Assembly: GCA_020796225.1 (NCBI GenBank)
Contig: CM036756.1
Span: forward strand, 56,264,616 to 56,328,615
Length of the DNA: 64,000 nt
Reading direction: 5' to 3'
From: Arion vulgaris
Lineage: Eukaryota > Mollusca > Gastropoda > Stylommatophora > Arionidae
The notes below the pieces were generated by a model. It did no database searches and was not told where the DNA came from. It saw only the letters and a list, made by a program, of their open reading frames with translations. Each line of letters begins with the position of its first letter. Position 1 is the first letter of the stretch. Positions 11,973-21,014 of this stretch are shown here, piece after piece. A program made the translations under genes and the position numbers.

Positions 11973-12298
11973 CCACGACGTGCTCATTTAGCTCATTACG
12001 TGCTCAACACGTGCTCAACATGCTAAGATATAGCATACCTTACGCACGTCTCCGTACTGTGATTTCAGTGCTGGGGATAAAGTAAATATCGTAGTTGAAG
12101 CGTATGTCACAGAGAAACCATAAATTACATCAGTACTTTCTCACACTTTCTTTATTACAGGCAGTCATAAATGCAACAAAGAAACATTAAACACCCAGCC
12201 ATTCTTTCTGTAAGGTTGACCACAACATATGACTATAATAATTGATCAAGTTCTGATTCACTGAATTTGAATTGATAATTTGAAAGAATATTGAGTGT
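11973..12298. other. No gene seen
   Basis: A few gtgctcaaca-type short repeats at 11980-12025, then unique AT-rich DNA up to the 131-bp repeats. No feature is supported. Confidence 0.5.
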
Positions 12299-12684
12299 GG
12301 TCGTTAAATATCTTGGTGTCGCTGCGTTTGAAGTATGTATATGGCGGATGGTGGCTTAGTTAATAGTTAATATTTCCCACTGCTACATTGCAGACATTAA
12401 TTTGGTCATGATGCAGAAAGTAATGCTGGGGTCGTTAAATATCTTGGTGTCGGTGTGTTTGAAGTATGTATATGGCGGATGGTGGCTTAGTTAATAGTTA
12501 ATATTTCCCACTGCTACACTGCAGACATTAATTTAGTCATGCTGCAGAAAGTAATGCTGGGGTCGTTAAATATCTTGGTGTCGGTGCCTTTGAAGTATGT
12601 ATATGGCGGATGGTGGCTTAGTTAATAGTTAATATTTCCCACTGTCACACTGCAGACATTAATTTGGTCATGCTGCAGAAAGTA
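12299..12684. repeat. 131-bp tandem repeat, 3 copies
   Basis: Copies start at tcgttaaatatcttggtgtc at 12301, 12432 and 12563 and differ by a few bases. Each contains atatggcggatggtggctta and ttaatagttaatatttccca. The third copy ends exactly where the RNase H-type LINE 3' end begins (about 12685). Confidence 0.95.
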
Positions 12685-12970
12685 TCATTGGTCTGCTTCC
12701 TTTTATAAGAAAATGAGGTGCTTTAGCTTTTGTTACTATTTTATTCTCTCTCTTTCTCTCGCGATCCCGACCTAGACTGATGAACCAACTTTTATCATGA
12801 ATTTTACCGTCTTTTTTAAGGAAATTCGTTCCTCCGTACAGCTTCTCGGGAAGTTCTGTGTTTTGAGGCCAGGTTTCTTTTCTTATACCTGCTATCAGTT
12901 GACAATCTTGCAGTACGTGCTCTGCCGTCATGTCCGCCTTTTTGCAGGGGCATAGGCTAGTTGTGCCCAT
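12685..12970 (-). mobile_element. RNase H-type LINE 3' terminus
   Basis: On the minus strand the reading frame gives MGTTSLCPCKKADMTAEHVL then QDCQLI, WPQNTELPEKLYGG and NFLKKDGKI. The CPC…TAEHVLQDCQ pattern follows the RNase H domain in I/jockey-type LINEs. A related fragment, which still has the end of the RNase H domain, lies at 17541-18041. Only about 100 codons remain. Confidence 0.8.
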
Positions 12971-13054
12971 TTTAAATTTGTTAAAACATGTGCTATTTTA
13001 TTCTAACACTGCTTGATGGAGGAATATCTATCTATATATATATTATATATATAT

Positions 13055-14535
13055 GATGCTCGTCCATCACGGGTGATGATGACCACACAAATTTTCATCC
13101 AAGGGAATGTAGTTGCTTTGTTTGTCTGTGTGTGCGTAGATGACTAATGAGCCCTATACGGGCTTGAAGTGTTCTTGTACAGTGTGGGCAAGGTATACTT
13201 GCACTTGTGGGAAGTTTTACTGCCTTTCTGTTTTGACGTTTTTGCTCCATCCGTGCTGCTTTACCTGCCTCGCAGGCCGAGGAACCGTGTCGAAGAAGTG
13301 TGCGCCAGACTGATCTGTCTTGAGCAGCATTCTCTCAGTTGTTGACACCTATACCAAAAGATTTCATCGAGTTCTTCAGTGTATCTTTGAATCGCTTTTT
13401 CTGGCCCACATGTGAACGTTTACCGCTATGCAGCTCACCATAAAAGAGTTGTTTGGGTATTCTGCAATCTGGCATTCGAGCCACATGTCCTGCCCATCTT
13501 GTCTGGGACTGCATCAAGATTGTATAGATGCTGGGGAGAGCAGCTCTTTTATGACCCTGTGTCTGGGATCATATCCTACCATTTGATGTTCATAATTTTT
13601 CTAAGGCAGACTGTGTGAAACTGGTTTAGCTTCCTTGCGTGTCTCTGATATACAGTCCAAGTTTCGCATGCGTGAAGAAGGACTGGGGGTACGACAGCTC
13701 GATATACCTTCAGTTTTGTGGCTTGGCCAGTACCACATCTGTGCCAGACATTTATATGTAGTCTGCCAAAGGTGCCGCTAGCTTTAGAGATTCTGGTATT
13801 TATTTCATCATCTATGGTGACATTTTGGGACAGTGTGCTTCCAAGATAAGTAAATTTGTCCACTACTTTCAGTTTCCTGCCGCTTGTTGTAATATTTGGT
13901 TCGGCATATACTTTTCCAGGAGCTGTTTGGTACATGACTTCAGATTTCTCGGTATTGATGGTAAGACCAAAGTTGGAGCAGGCTTGTGAGAATCTGTTCA
14001 TGCTAGTCTGGAGATCTGCCTCAGTGTTGGCAGTGAGGGCGCAGTCGTCAGCAAATAAGAGATCTCTGATGGTATCAGACTTTACTTTTGTTTTTGCTTG
14101 AAGTCTCCTTGGATTGAAGAGTTTTCCATCTGTACGATACTTGATGTCGACACCTATGTTACCATCTCTGAATGCATCTGTCAGCATGGCAGAAAACATA
14201 ATACTAAACAGAGTTGGTGCAATCACACAGCCTTGTTTGACTCCATTCAGGACGGGAAAAGGCTCTGATAGCTCGCCTTGGTCCTGCACTCTGGCGTGCA
14301 TCCCCTCATGCAGTTGATGCACAATCTTGATGAATTTTTCAGTACAGCCATATTTAGCCATGATCTTCCAGAGCCCTTCTCTACTGACCGTATCAAACGC
14401 CTTGTGTAAGTCGATGAACGCTGTGTATAGGTCATGATGTTGTTCTTGGCATTTTTCTTGCAGTTGCCTTGCCGCAAATACCATGTCTGTGGTCCCACAT
14501 CTTTACGGAATCCACACTGGCTTTCAGGTCAAGTC
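13055..14535 (-). mobile_element. LINE-H: reverse transcriptase to C2H2 tail
   Basis: The best preserved retrotransposon in the window. The minus strand 14484-13576 is open for 302 codons covering the RT palm: FIDLHKAFD (about residues 23-31, catalytic Asp 25), NGVKQGC (80-86), FADD (144-147, the catalytic Asp pair), LTINTEKSEVM and the FTYLGSTLS thumb start, ending at MNIKW followed by TAG. The frame then shifts; [27 protein letters not shown] and finally a C2H2-like finger (CPHC…HLRTH) continue to about 13140, and a 3' UTR ends near 13055. N-terminal fingers and endonuclease are lost at 14535. The catalytic motifs are intact, but stop and frameshifts make it inactive. The clade is not resolved. 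Confidence 0.9.
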
Positions 14536-14540
14536 CTCTG

Positions 14541-14564
14541 TAATATATATATATATATATATTA

Positions 14565-14606
<42 letters not shown>
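14541..14606. repeat. (TA)n tract
   Basis: Near-pure TA alternation with two small interruptions, starting directly at the 5' truncation point of LINE-H. A shorter AT tract flanks the 3' end of the same element at about 13028-13053. Confidence 0.97.
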
Positions 14607-14607
<1 letters not shown>

Positions 14608-14609
14608 CA

Positions 14610-14790
14610 TATTCCTCTCTACCGTTATACATTACATATTTCCTGCAAGTAATTTCTCCATACAGCTATGTCCTAGGCAACTCGCTCAATATCTTCCATG
14701 AAATTTAGTTTGATATTTCCAGCCTCTCTCAGTAAAGTTCGTCTCAGGGTTTCCTGGGGCGCCCTGTTCTTTCTTGAACCCTTTGTCTCC
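14610..14790 (-). mobile_element. LINE 3' end fragment
   Basis: The minus strand encodes ETLRRTLLREAGNI and MEDIERVA…AVWRNYLQEICNV, the same terminus as at 5908-6075 and 39388-39665. One in-frame stop is seen. Only the last 60 or so codons remain. Confidence 0.7.
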
Positions 14791-14794
14791 AATT

Positions 14795-14940
14795 TCAAAC
14801 CTGCATTTCATAGGGCAATGCTACTCAGATAAAGTAGATACAAGACAAAAGGCTGTCCACGAAAAAGGTGGACACAGAAATAAAGAGGCTGTAAAAGACA
14901 CCATGTGTGAAGCACACGTAACAGCCTAGAAATATCTTCT
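14795..14940 (+). mobile_element. LINE-L C-terminal fragment
   Basis: The plus strand reads, with stops, AMLLR…SRYKTKGCPRKRWTQK and a KDTMCEAHVTA-like end. This is the basic linker and tail also found at 30270-30450 and 56875-57175. Short and decayed. Confidence 0.55.
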
Positions 14941-14994
14941 TATCCTGACTCTGTGCCAGGCATAGCAGTACTAGAGAAAAGACAGAAAGAACAC

Positions 14995-15180
14995 TGATAT
15001 TGTATAGATATCACATACAGACAATTTAATGTGATGTACACGAACGCACTAAAGTTAACTGTGTACTTCTACAAGTCAGTGTCTGAAAACTTTGGAAGAA
15101 GGAACCGTACCATAGTTAACTTTAGTGCGTGCGTGCACGCCACATTAACTTGTCTTTATGTAATTTATATACATTATCAA
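14995..15180. repeat. Imperfect inverted repeat (fold-back), about 66-bp arms
   Basis: The left arm 15001-15066 and the reverse complement of 15107-15173 align at roughly 80 percent with a shared core cgcactaaagttaact. The loop is about 40 bp. No coding content. It could be a small fold-back or MITE-like element; I see no clear target duplication. Confidence 0.8.
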
Positions 15181-15254
15181 GCGGTTCCAACAACGACCTG
15201 ACTGTTGTATTGACATTATCAAGCGGTTCCAACAACGACCTGACTGTTGTATTG
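15171..15254. repeat. 42-bp tandem duplication
   Basis: Two identical copies beginning acattatcaagcggttccaa (15171-15212 and 15213-15254). The first overlaps the end of the fold-back. It lies about 50 bp upstream of the 5' end of SINE-A. Confidence 0.95.
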
Positions 15255-15299
15255 AAGAAGACAAAAAAGTGTAGGTGGTATTTTTGGTTGCTATTGTTT

Positions 15300-15495
15300 T
15301 GTTTTTTCTCGGGGTCTCTGTGGCAAAGTGGTTAAGCCTTGCGTTCCGAACGTCGTGTATTCGAATCCGGACCGCGCCGTTCTGTTCCCGAACGCATTTT
15401 TTCCAAAGGCCTCTAGGATTGTTGAAGGAGCTACTGAGCTCGTGCTTTGTGCAATACTCGGCAGGTGGCGTGCTATTTATGCAGAGATAAACTGA
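15300..15495 (+). mobile_element. SINE-A, tRNA-headed
   Basis: The head contains gtctctgtggcaaagtggtt (A-box region) and gtattcgaatccgg (B box), followed by ccgcgccgttctgttc, a cctctaggattgttg core and gcaggtggcgtgctattt. Further copies are at 18300-18540, 32935-33175 and 38930-39055, all on the minus strand. The body is shared in order, so this is a true family and not a lone tRNA. Confidence 0.88.
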
Positions 15496-15509
15496 GCGTT
15501 ATGTGGTGT

Positions 15510-15700
15510 TTTTATTTGTTTGTTTCGATTGTTCTTCTCGCCATCTTGATCATTGTTATATATAAACAGTCTTTGCCAAGAACGGTTAGAACGTTGTGCC
15601 CCCGTTAGTTCCCTACTAGTGTAGGACAGGCGCATCCGAAACCGAAGTTTTCAGCTTAAGAAAATGTTCGAGTCTGTCTTGCTGATAGTCAAACACTTTC
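15510..15700 (-). repeat. Dispersed repeat with SINE-D-like tail
   Basis: Shares ordered blocks with 26235-26440 (ttgttcttctcgcc-like, gatatataa, gtctttgccaagaacg, ccctacttgtgt, gagtctgtcttgctgac). Its first part resembles the reverse complement of the SINE-D tail (23790-23870). Probably a SINE related to SINE-D with a different body. Confidence 0.5.
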
Positions 15701-16050
15701 CTTTGCGTGTAGGTAGTCAATTGTTAAGCTTTAGATCCAGCTTTTAGACCAAAGGGTAGAATGACTAAAAATTCGTTTCTTTGTTTAGTGAGAAAATGTT
15801 TTGAAGAAAACGTGATGTAATTTGAATATGTTCATACTAAGAACATTTATATCATATACATTATCTAGCTGAAGGTGAAACAACGACTAATGACATTTTA
15901 ATATTTCAGTGAGTTTTGACTATTTGATTCAGTTCTTGTATGTCATGTGCGAAATGTTCTGGAATACTTTGATTATCAATAAACACACGTAGCCTGGTCA
16001 CTGTTTTTGTACCAGCCTGCACTGACCTATGTCGAGTCGGTATCGATTAG
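15701..16050. other. No repeat seen; sequence upstream of candidate gene
   Basis: AT-rich unique sequence. It would hold the upstream promoter of the gene proposed at 16201. No TATA box or other element can be defended here. Confidence 0.4.
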
Positions 16051-16058
16051 TTATCTTC

Positions 16059-16083
16059 AAATATGGCGTCGCAGTTGGAGTAA
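16059..16083 (+). promoter_or_regulatory. YY1-like core element with a 7-codon uORF
   Basis: The sequence caaatatggcgtcgcag fits the AANATGGCG pattern common just downstream of transcription starts of TATA-less metazoan genes. The same ATG opens a tiny upstream ORF, 16063-16083, stopping at TAA 118 bp before the proposed start codon. That this is a promoter or 5' UTR is inference. Confidence 0.35.
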
Positions 16084-16200
16084 AAATAAACATGGGCTAT
16101 TCAGAAATGGATTACACACGTTTGGACGCGGGATGTGCAAACTTGTCGGCTTTTCTGTTCAGTTTAGGAGGATGCTGACATCGATCAACACAAAATCGAC

Positions 16201-16332
16201 ATGGCAGAATCTAGCAAGACCAATCACAAGAGATATATTCCTTTCTTCTTGCTGAGGCGTGCCCATGGCGCCGGCAAAACTGGCAGGAAAAACAAGATCA
16301 CCCGAGCCGCTGAACTAAGGCAATCAGATGTG
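16201..16332 (+). CDS. Candidate first coding exon, unknown gene
   Basis: The frame starts MAESSKTNHKRYIPFFLLRR and continues as a basic stretch (GKTGRKNKITRAAELRQSDV) for 44 codons. It ends at GTG followed by a strong donor, gtaagt, at 16333, in phase 0. The start is chosen because stops lie upstream, and aaaatcgacATGG has a moderate initiation context. No known domain, signal peptide or clear membrane segment is recognised. Unlike neighbouring frames, it is not part of a repeat I can identify. The next exon with a compatible phase is at 20154, about 3.8 kb downstream; further exons between the two cannot be excluded. It may also be a chance frame. Confidence 0.5.
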
Positions 16333-16384
16333 GTAAGTTCCATTTTTGTGTGGTTTTGTTATCAGTTTAAGATGTCAATATATT

Positions 16385-16865
16385 CTTATCTAACATCATC
16401 TAGAGGCTCTCTGTTGCGTAAATGTTAGTGCTCCTCTCGTCATCTAGGGGGCTCTCTGTTGCGTAAATGTTAGGTGCTCCTCTCTCGTCATCTAGAGGGC
16501 TCTCTGTTGCGTAAATGTTAGGTGCTCCTCTCTCGTCATCTAGGGGCTCTCTGTTGCGTAAATGTTAGGTGCCTCTCTCGTCATCTAGGGGGCTCTCTGT
16601 TGGTAAATGTTAGGTGCTCTCTCTCGTCATCTAGGGGCTCTCTGTTGGTAAATGTTAGGTGCTCCTCTCTCGTCATCTAGGGGCCTCTGTTGCTAAATGT
16701 TAGGTGCTCCTCTCTCGTCATCTAGGGGGCTCTCTGTTGCGTAAATGTTAGGTGCTCCTCTCTCGTCATCTAGAGGGCTCTCTGTTGTGTAAATGTTAGG
16801 TGCTCCTCTCTCGTCATCTAGAGGGCTCTCTGTTGTGTAAATGTTAGGTGCTCCTCTCTCGTTCC
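16385..16865. repeat. 48-bp minisatellite abutting SINE-G head
   Basis: About ten copies of a 48-bp unit with ctctctgttgcgtaaatgtt, aggtgctcctctctcg and tcatctag. The last copy runs without a break into gttccaaaggtacc at 16861, which is inside the SINE-G head. The part gcgtaaatgttaggtgctc resembles gcgtagaggttaagtgctc, the head of the SINE-G copy at 61425, so the unit probably includes the A-box region. Confidence 0.93.
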
Positions 16866-17275
16866 AAAGGTACCAGGTTCGCTCCCTCGTGAAGTCATCT
16901 GTATATTTTTCCAGAGATCCCTGGTGTAAGTGTAGGTGAGATCGAGTTCCTAGTCCTATCGAAGACGGACGATAAAATGTATGTCCCGTGTTCAATTTGA
17001 GCACGTAAAAGAATCCTTGGCAGTTCAAAATCGAGAAGAGCAGGCTGGAAAGCGGCTGCCAAGGCAAAATTCATTAGAAAAGATTTGTTTTCAAACATTC
17101 CTACAAAATATCTTTACCATCTTCAAAAATTACATCGGGAACCCTCCCAGTGCTACGGAGTTCGTATACTGCAGCTGAGATCTTCCTGTGTAAGAAAGAG
17201 ATCGGAGCACACATGGTTATTCACTGAAGTGCAATGATGATGGTCCTAACAATCAAATCAATATAACATCTATAA
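16861..17275 (+). mobile_element. SINE-G, long tRNA-headed SINE
   Basis: From 5' to 3': a tRNA-like B box (aggttcgctccctcg), then ccagagatccctgg, gtgaggtgagatcgag-like, a gataggac-complement block, acgtaaaagaatccttggca, caggctggaaagcgg, attacatcgggaaccct, gcagctgagatcttcctgtg, gaaagagatcggag, gtgcaatgatgatggtcct and an AATCAA tail. Other copies: 23935-24255, 35403-35546, 40175-40565, 57195-57690, 60432-60610 and 61425-61850. Full length is about 420 bp. The 5' end is fused to the 48-bp array. Confidence 0.88.
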
Positions 17276-17540
17276 TTATTGTCTTCTTCTTGTTCTCGTT
17301 CGCTGTTGTTCCATGTCTACAGAAGGAGTCCGGTCTCTGGATGTATGTTGTTGTGTTTGTTAGTTGATCAAGACTTACAAATGGATCTTCGTCTCTGTTG
17401 CCCAGTGTTCTTTCCATACAAATGTCTACTTTTTTTGTCTATTTTTATCGAAAAGTAACTAGAAAAAAAATAATAATTCTTACGCCTCCGTAATCTTGAG
17501 CATAATTGATTTAAATGTTTAAACTTCAACCTTAGCCTAC

Positions 17541-18041
17541 TTGTCTCATGATTCAGAGAGTGTAGTAATCCAGTGGATACCCTCACACTGCCAGATCAAG
17601 GGAAATGAAGACGTTGACAGACTGACTAAAGAGGCAGCAGTAATGTCCAAGATGACAACCTGGTCAGCTATGAAGAAACAAAAACCATCGCAGAGGGCAC
17701 TACAGAGCAAAGAGAGAGAAAGAACATCCAAAACACAAGGTTGATGGATATTTCCAACTGTCCAGAAAGGACCAGACCGCCATACTTCGCCTCCGGACGG
17801 GTCACAACCGAATGAGACACAACCTGTACACTAAATTCAAGATAGACACCAATGACCTGTGCTCCTTTGCCCTGGTGAGTATAACAACAGATCATATCTT
17901 ACAGAACTGCCTCCCAGTGTGTATACCTGAGAAGTAAGAGGTGGCCCACTTACACCAGCGACCAAGACAAACTGTATGTCGTGGCTGACAATCTGAGGCA
18001 GACGGCGGCCTTTATTAGAGAATCCGAAATCCAAATCTAGT
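17541..18041 (+). mobile_element. LINE fragment with RNase H domain end
   Basis: Plus-strand frames read VIQWIPSHCQIKGNEDVDRL-TKEAA, the last motif of a LINE RNase H domain. After a frameshift near 17740 come GYFQLSRKDQTAILRLRTGH-NRMRHNLY and TTDHILQNC, then a tail VADNLRQTAAFIRESEIQ-stop. The order RNase H, LRTGHNR, HILQ is characteristic of I/jockey-type LINEs. It lies in the proposed intron. Inactive. Confidence 0.85.
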
Positions 18042-18299
18042 GAGAACGCAAAAGAAGGAGAAGAACTTCACCTCAGTGTCCCGACCTATCCTGTGTTAGT
18101 TTGAAGTAGTCACTAATGAGTGTAACCCTAAAATGAAATATATCAGCTTGATAACTATGTAGTGCAGATTTGGACTGGTCAGTATTCTTGGTATGCCATG
18201 TTAGTTATGCGAATAAAATCAAATATATCATTAGGGCATTGATCGCTCAGAAGTAGAAGACCTTAGCGAACTAGCATCAAAAACAACATCAGAGTTTTT

Positions 18300-18540
18300 G
18301 AGATGCAATGAAGGGACAAAATATTGACTTCATTGCACCGGGTTTTACCCCATATGGCTTGGTCTCTCTCCGCAGAAATGGCACGCCACCTGCAAAGACT
18401 ATTGCACAACGCACGAACGCCGTTGCACCGGCAATAATCCTAGAGGTATGTGAAAAAAATGCACTTGTGAACAGAACGGCGCGGCCCGGATTCGAAACCA
18501 CGGCCTTCAGAACGCAAGGCACATAGCCAAAGAGACCTCC
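18300..18540 (-). mobile_element. SINE-A copy
   Basis: On the minus strand: tRNA-like head with ctttggctatgtgccttgcg and ggtttcgaatccgggc, then gccgcgccgttctgttca, acctctaggattattgcc, gcaggtggcgtgccattt, gcggagagagacca and a cgtgcaatgaagtc-like end. It is colinear with 15300-15495 and extends further 3' than that copy. Confidence 0.88.
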
Positions 18541-18591
18541 GTTTTGGAAAAATAAGAGATTGCGAAACAAACGAATAAGAATTCTGACAAG

Positions 18592-18655
18592 ATTCATGAA
18601 AACAACATTCATGAAAACAACACTCATGAAAACAACACTCATGAAAACAACACTA
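18592..18655. repeat. 15-bp tandem repeat, about 4 copies
   Basis: Unit catgaaaacaacact with small differences. It lies about 50 bp beyond the 5' head of the minus-strand SINE-A. Confidence 0.93.
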
Positions 18656-19099
18656 GTTTGAAAGTGGATGGAATGAACAACATATCAATCAGTGACGGAT
18701 AGAAGAAACAGCGGGACCTAGAAACATGCTGAAAACTTCACAAGACTGAAAGTTCATCCGATGTGTCGGAGAATAAATTATTTTAGAAATGGGAAAATCT
18801 GAAACGTAGAAACTTTGAAGAATCAATACAAGAAGAGAGCAGATATTGAACAATACTGCGTCAATCTGACCCCCATTCTACTGCGCACGAACTCCAAGAT
18901 TGAAAACAGCAACGTCGCCCTGACATGATCAAAAGAATTTATGATAATGATAGACAGAACAGACAGACCACACAACAATTGTTTTTGTTCTTCTTTTCCC
19001 AACTATCATGGTTGAACCCGGATGAGATTTCTGAATGGACTATGTATGTCCGAACGTGTGTCTTCACTGCCTCTGATTTCTGATTACTTCCTTACTAAG
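18656..19099. other. No gene seen
   Basis: AT-rich sequence between SINE-A and a LINE fragment inside the proposed intron. I see no repeat or coding signal. Confidence 0.5.
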
Positions 19100-19200
19100 A
19101 ACCTTTGCTTTGTATTCTGTATCTGGAGCATTCCTTTGAGGGGCAACTGTCTGTGTAATCTGTATGTGCTCTCAACCACTGCGTAGCACTTCATCTCTGA
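19100..19200 (-). mobile_element. LINE-L fragment
   Basis: Shares acctttgctttgtat, a ggagca block and tttgaggggcaactgtctg with 56950-57010, where the minus strand encodes the LINE-L segment LPTDIAPQRAMLLRY. Only about 100 bp can be matched. Confidence 0.5.
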
Positions 19201-19201
19201 A

Positions 19202-19415
19202 TGACTAGTTTTCTTATACTCTTTGATGTCAACGTGTAGATATGTCACTGACAGAATAACTTCACACAAGAACAAATGACTAGTTTTCTTATATTCTTTG
19301 ATGTCAACGTGTAGATATGTCACTGACAGAATAACTCACACAAAACAAATGACTAGTTTTCTTATATTCTTTGATGTCAACGTGTAGATATGTCACTGAC
19401 AGAATAACGTCACAC
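19202..19415. repeat. 75-bp tandem repeat, about 2.8 copies
   Basis: tgactagttttcttatattc starts copies at 19202, 19277 and 19350. Each also has gatgtcaacgtgtagatatg and cactgacagaataac. Differences are mainly one- or two-base indels. Confidence 0.93.
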
Positions 19416-19439
19416 AACAATAAAGAAAAGTAATGGTGA

Positions 19440-20035
19440 AGAAATCCAGAGAAAATATAGTTTTAAATATCTCGATTCACTGTTAACAAGAGATGAAAAT
19501 TGGATAAACGGAAATTAAAAGAACAAACATGGCCTTACAAAAAAATGTAACAACTTAAAACAGTATGGAATGGAACTGATAGAAAAATAAAGAACAGAAT
19601 ACTAAGAGCATGCATATTCCCAGTGGCAACGTAGGTGGTGAAGCGTGGACATTTAACAAGGCAGGAAAAAAGACACATATGCTTTTGAATATACTTTTTA
19701 CAGAAGAGTTTTCAGTATATCGTGTACATAAAAGAGGACAAATAGATCTATCCAGAAAGAACTCAAAATAAGAAGAAAAACTGACTGATGCTACAGATAC
19801 GAATGAGAAAATTGAAGTATTTTGAACATATGAAATGACACGAAGGGTCAGAGAAGAACATTATAGAAGGAGCAATGAGAAAGATCAAATGAGAAAGACA
19901 ACAGGGAAGTTGGATTCAGGATATAACTGATGATTTGAACATGACGGCTGCAGTGATGGGACATCTGGCAGGGGAGAGTGAAACATTCCTAGGGACTGTA
20001 AGGGTGGCAAAGCTCTGATCGGGACAGGCGTTTTG
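19440..20035 (+). mobile_element. LINE-M 3' half, decayed
   Basis: The plus strand reads FKYLDSLLTRDENWI (the RT thumb YLGS motif), YAFEYTFYRR, RGQIDLSRKNSK, RMRKLKYFEHMK, GSWIQDITDDLNMTAA and GTVRVAKL-stop in several frames. It is colinear with 5830-6300. It ends about 120 bp before the acceptor of the candidate second exon. Confidence 0.8.
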
Positions 20036-20153
20036 ATGATTTATTGCTATTTCATTCATGTTACATCTTTTAATTAGTAGTATTTTTCGTAAAACTGTAT
20101 TACTTATAATGTTGGTGTTTGTTTTACTTAGCCTGTGTTTCCTACTTGTGCAG

Positions 20154-20678
20154 GTGAGCAAGTCTGTAGACAGTCTTCTTGGTGTAGCCTCAAGTATAAG
20201 TCTTCCACCTGACGCTACATTACGTGCAAATCTGCGCCCAGAAAGACACAGCCTTCAACAATTCAGCAGCCAATCCAGTCTTGGCTCCACAACTTCCAGC
20301 GGTAAGGTCAGAAGACATTCCTACGACTTCGCCGCCAAGAATAAAAATGAAGATTCTTCCGAGTTTTTTGACTGTCAGGATGGTGTCAGTGACGGAGATG
20401 TCACTTCATCCAGTCAGGAACCTTCTCCTATACGTCGTCCTAGACAGTCAGAAGCTCTATTCAACAGAGACACAAGACTTGTCAAACGCCAGTCCACTGT
20501 ATCCTCTTTGGGAATGTCAACGAGTTATGCCAGCGATGGAGACTCTGCAGATTCGGATATTGATGAAAAGAACAGTAGCATTATGGATCTAGATGCATCA
20601 GTTCTTGCAGGATCTGAAGATGATAGTTCCACCTTTTCTGAATCTCCTACTGTTACTGTAGATACATACCTTTCACAG
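20154..20678 (+). CDS. Candidate internal exon, Ser-rich, FFAT-like motif
   Basis: A pyrimidine-rich tract and ttgtgcag precede 20154, and cag|gtagga follows 20678, so 525 bp (175 codons, phase 0 at both ends) form a plausible exon. The protein is hydrophilic and rich in Ser, Asp and Glu, starting VSKSVDSLLGVASSISLPPD. RRHSYDF (53-59) fits a basophilic kinase site. EFFDCQD (70-76), preceded by NEDSS, matches the FFAT motif that binds VAP proteins of the ER. Acidic Ser clusters (SDGDSADSDIDE; AGSEDDSSTFSES) follow. The composition is unlike any nearby repeat, which supports real coding sequence. I do not recognise the gene; membrane-contact or lipid-transfer proteins are possible only on the strength of the FFAT motif. 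Confidence 0.65.
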
Positions 20679-20882
20679 GTAGGAGACCATTATCATAGGT
20701 TCCATCATACTGTTACTGTAAATACATGCCTTTCACAGGTAGAAGATCATTATCATAGGTTCCATCATACTGTTACTGTAAATACATGCCTTTCACAGGT
20801 AGAAGATCATTATCATAGGTTCCATCATACTGTTACTGTAAATACATGCCTTTCACAGGTAGAAGATCATTATCATAGGTTC
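20651..20882. repeat. 60-bp tandem repeat copying an exon-intron boundary
   Basis: Almost four copies of a 60-bp unit (tgttactgta, catgcctttcacag, gtagaagatcattatcatag). The first copy is the end of the candidate exon plus its donor; each later copy repeats the same junction (donors at 20679, 20739, 20799 and 20859). Being 60 bp, it stays open in the coding frame with TVTVNTCLSQVEDHYHRFHH per copy. Confidence 0.95.
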
Positions 20883-21014
20883 TGTAAAATTGTCTTTCTT
20901 GCACTTTGATAGCAGAATAGAAACACATGAAATAAGAAGGCAATATGATATCATTAACAATATTGCTATGTTTAAGTTAACAAAATAATTTTCGTTTTAG
21001 CTTCATGGTTTAAT

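Noticed and set aside
20058..20153. Hydrophobic N-terminus resembling a signal peptide before the 20154 exon
   Set aside because: This is the intron polypyrimidine tract and acceptor read as protein; the frame is open by chance.
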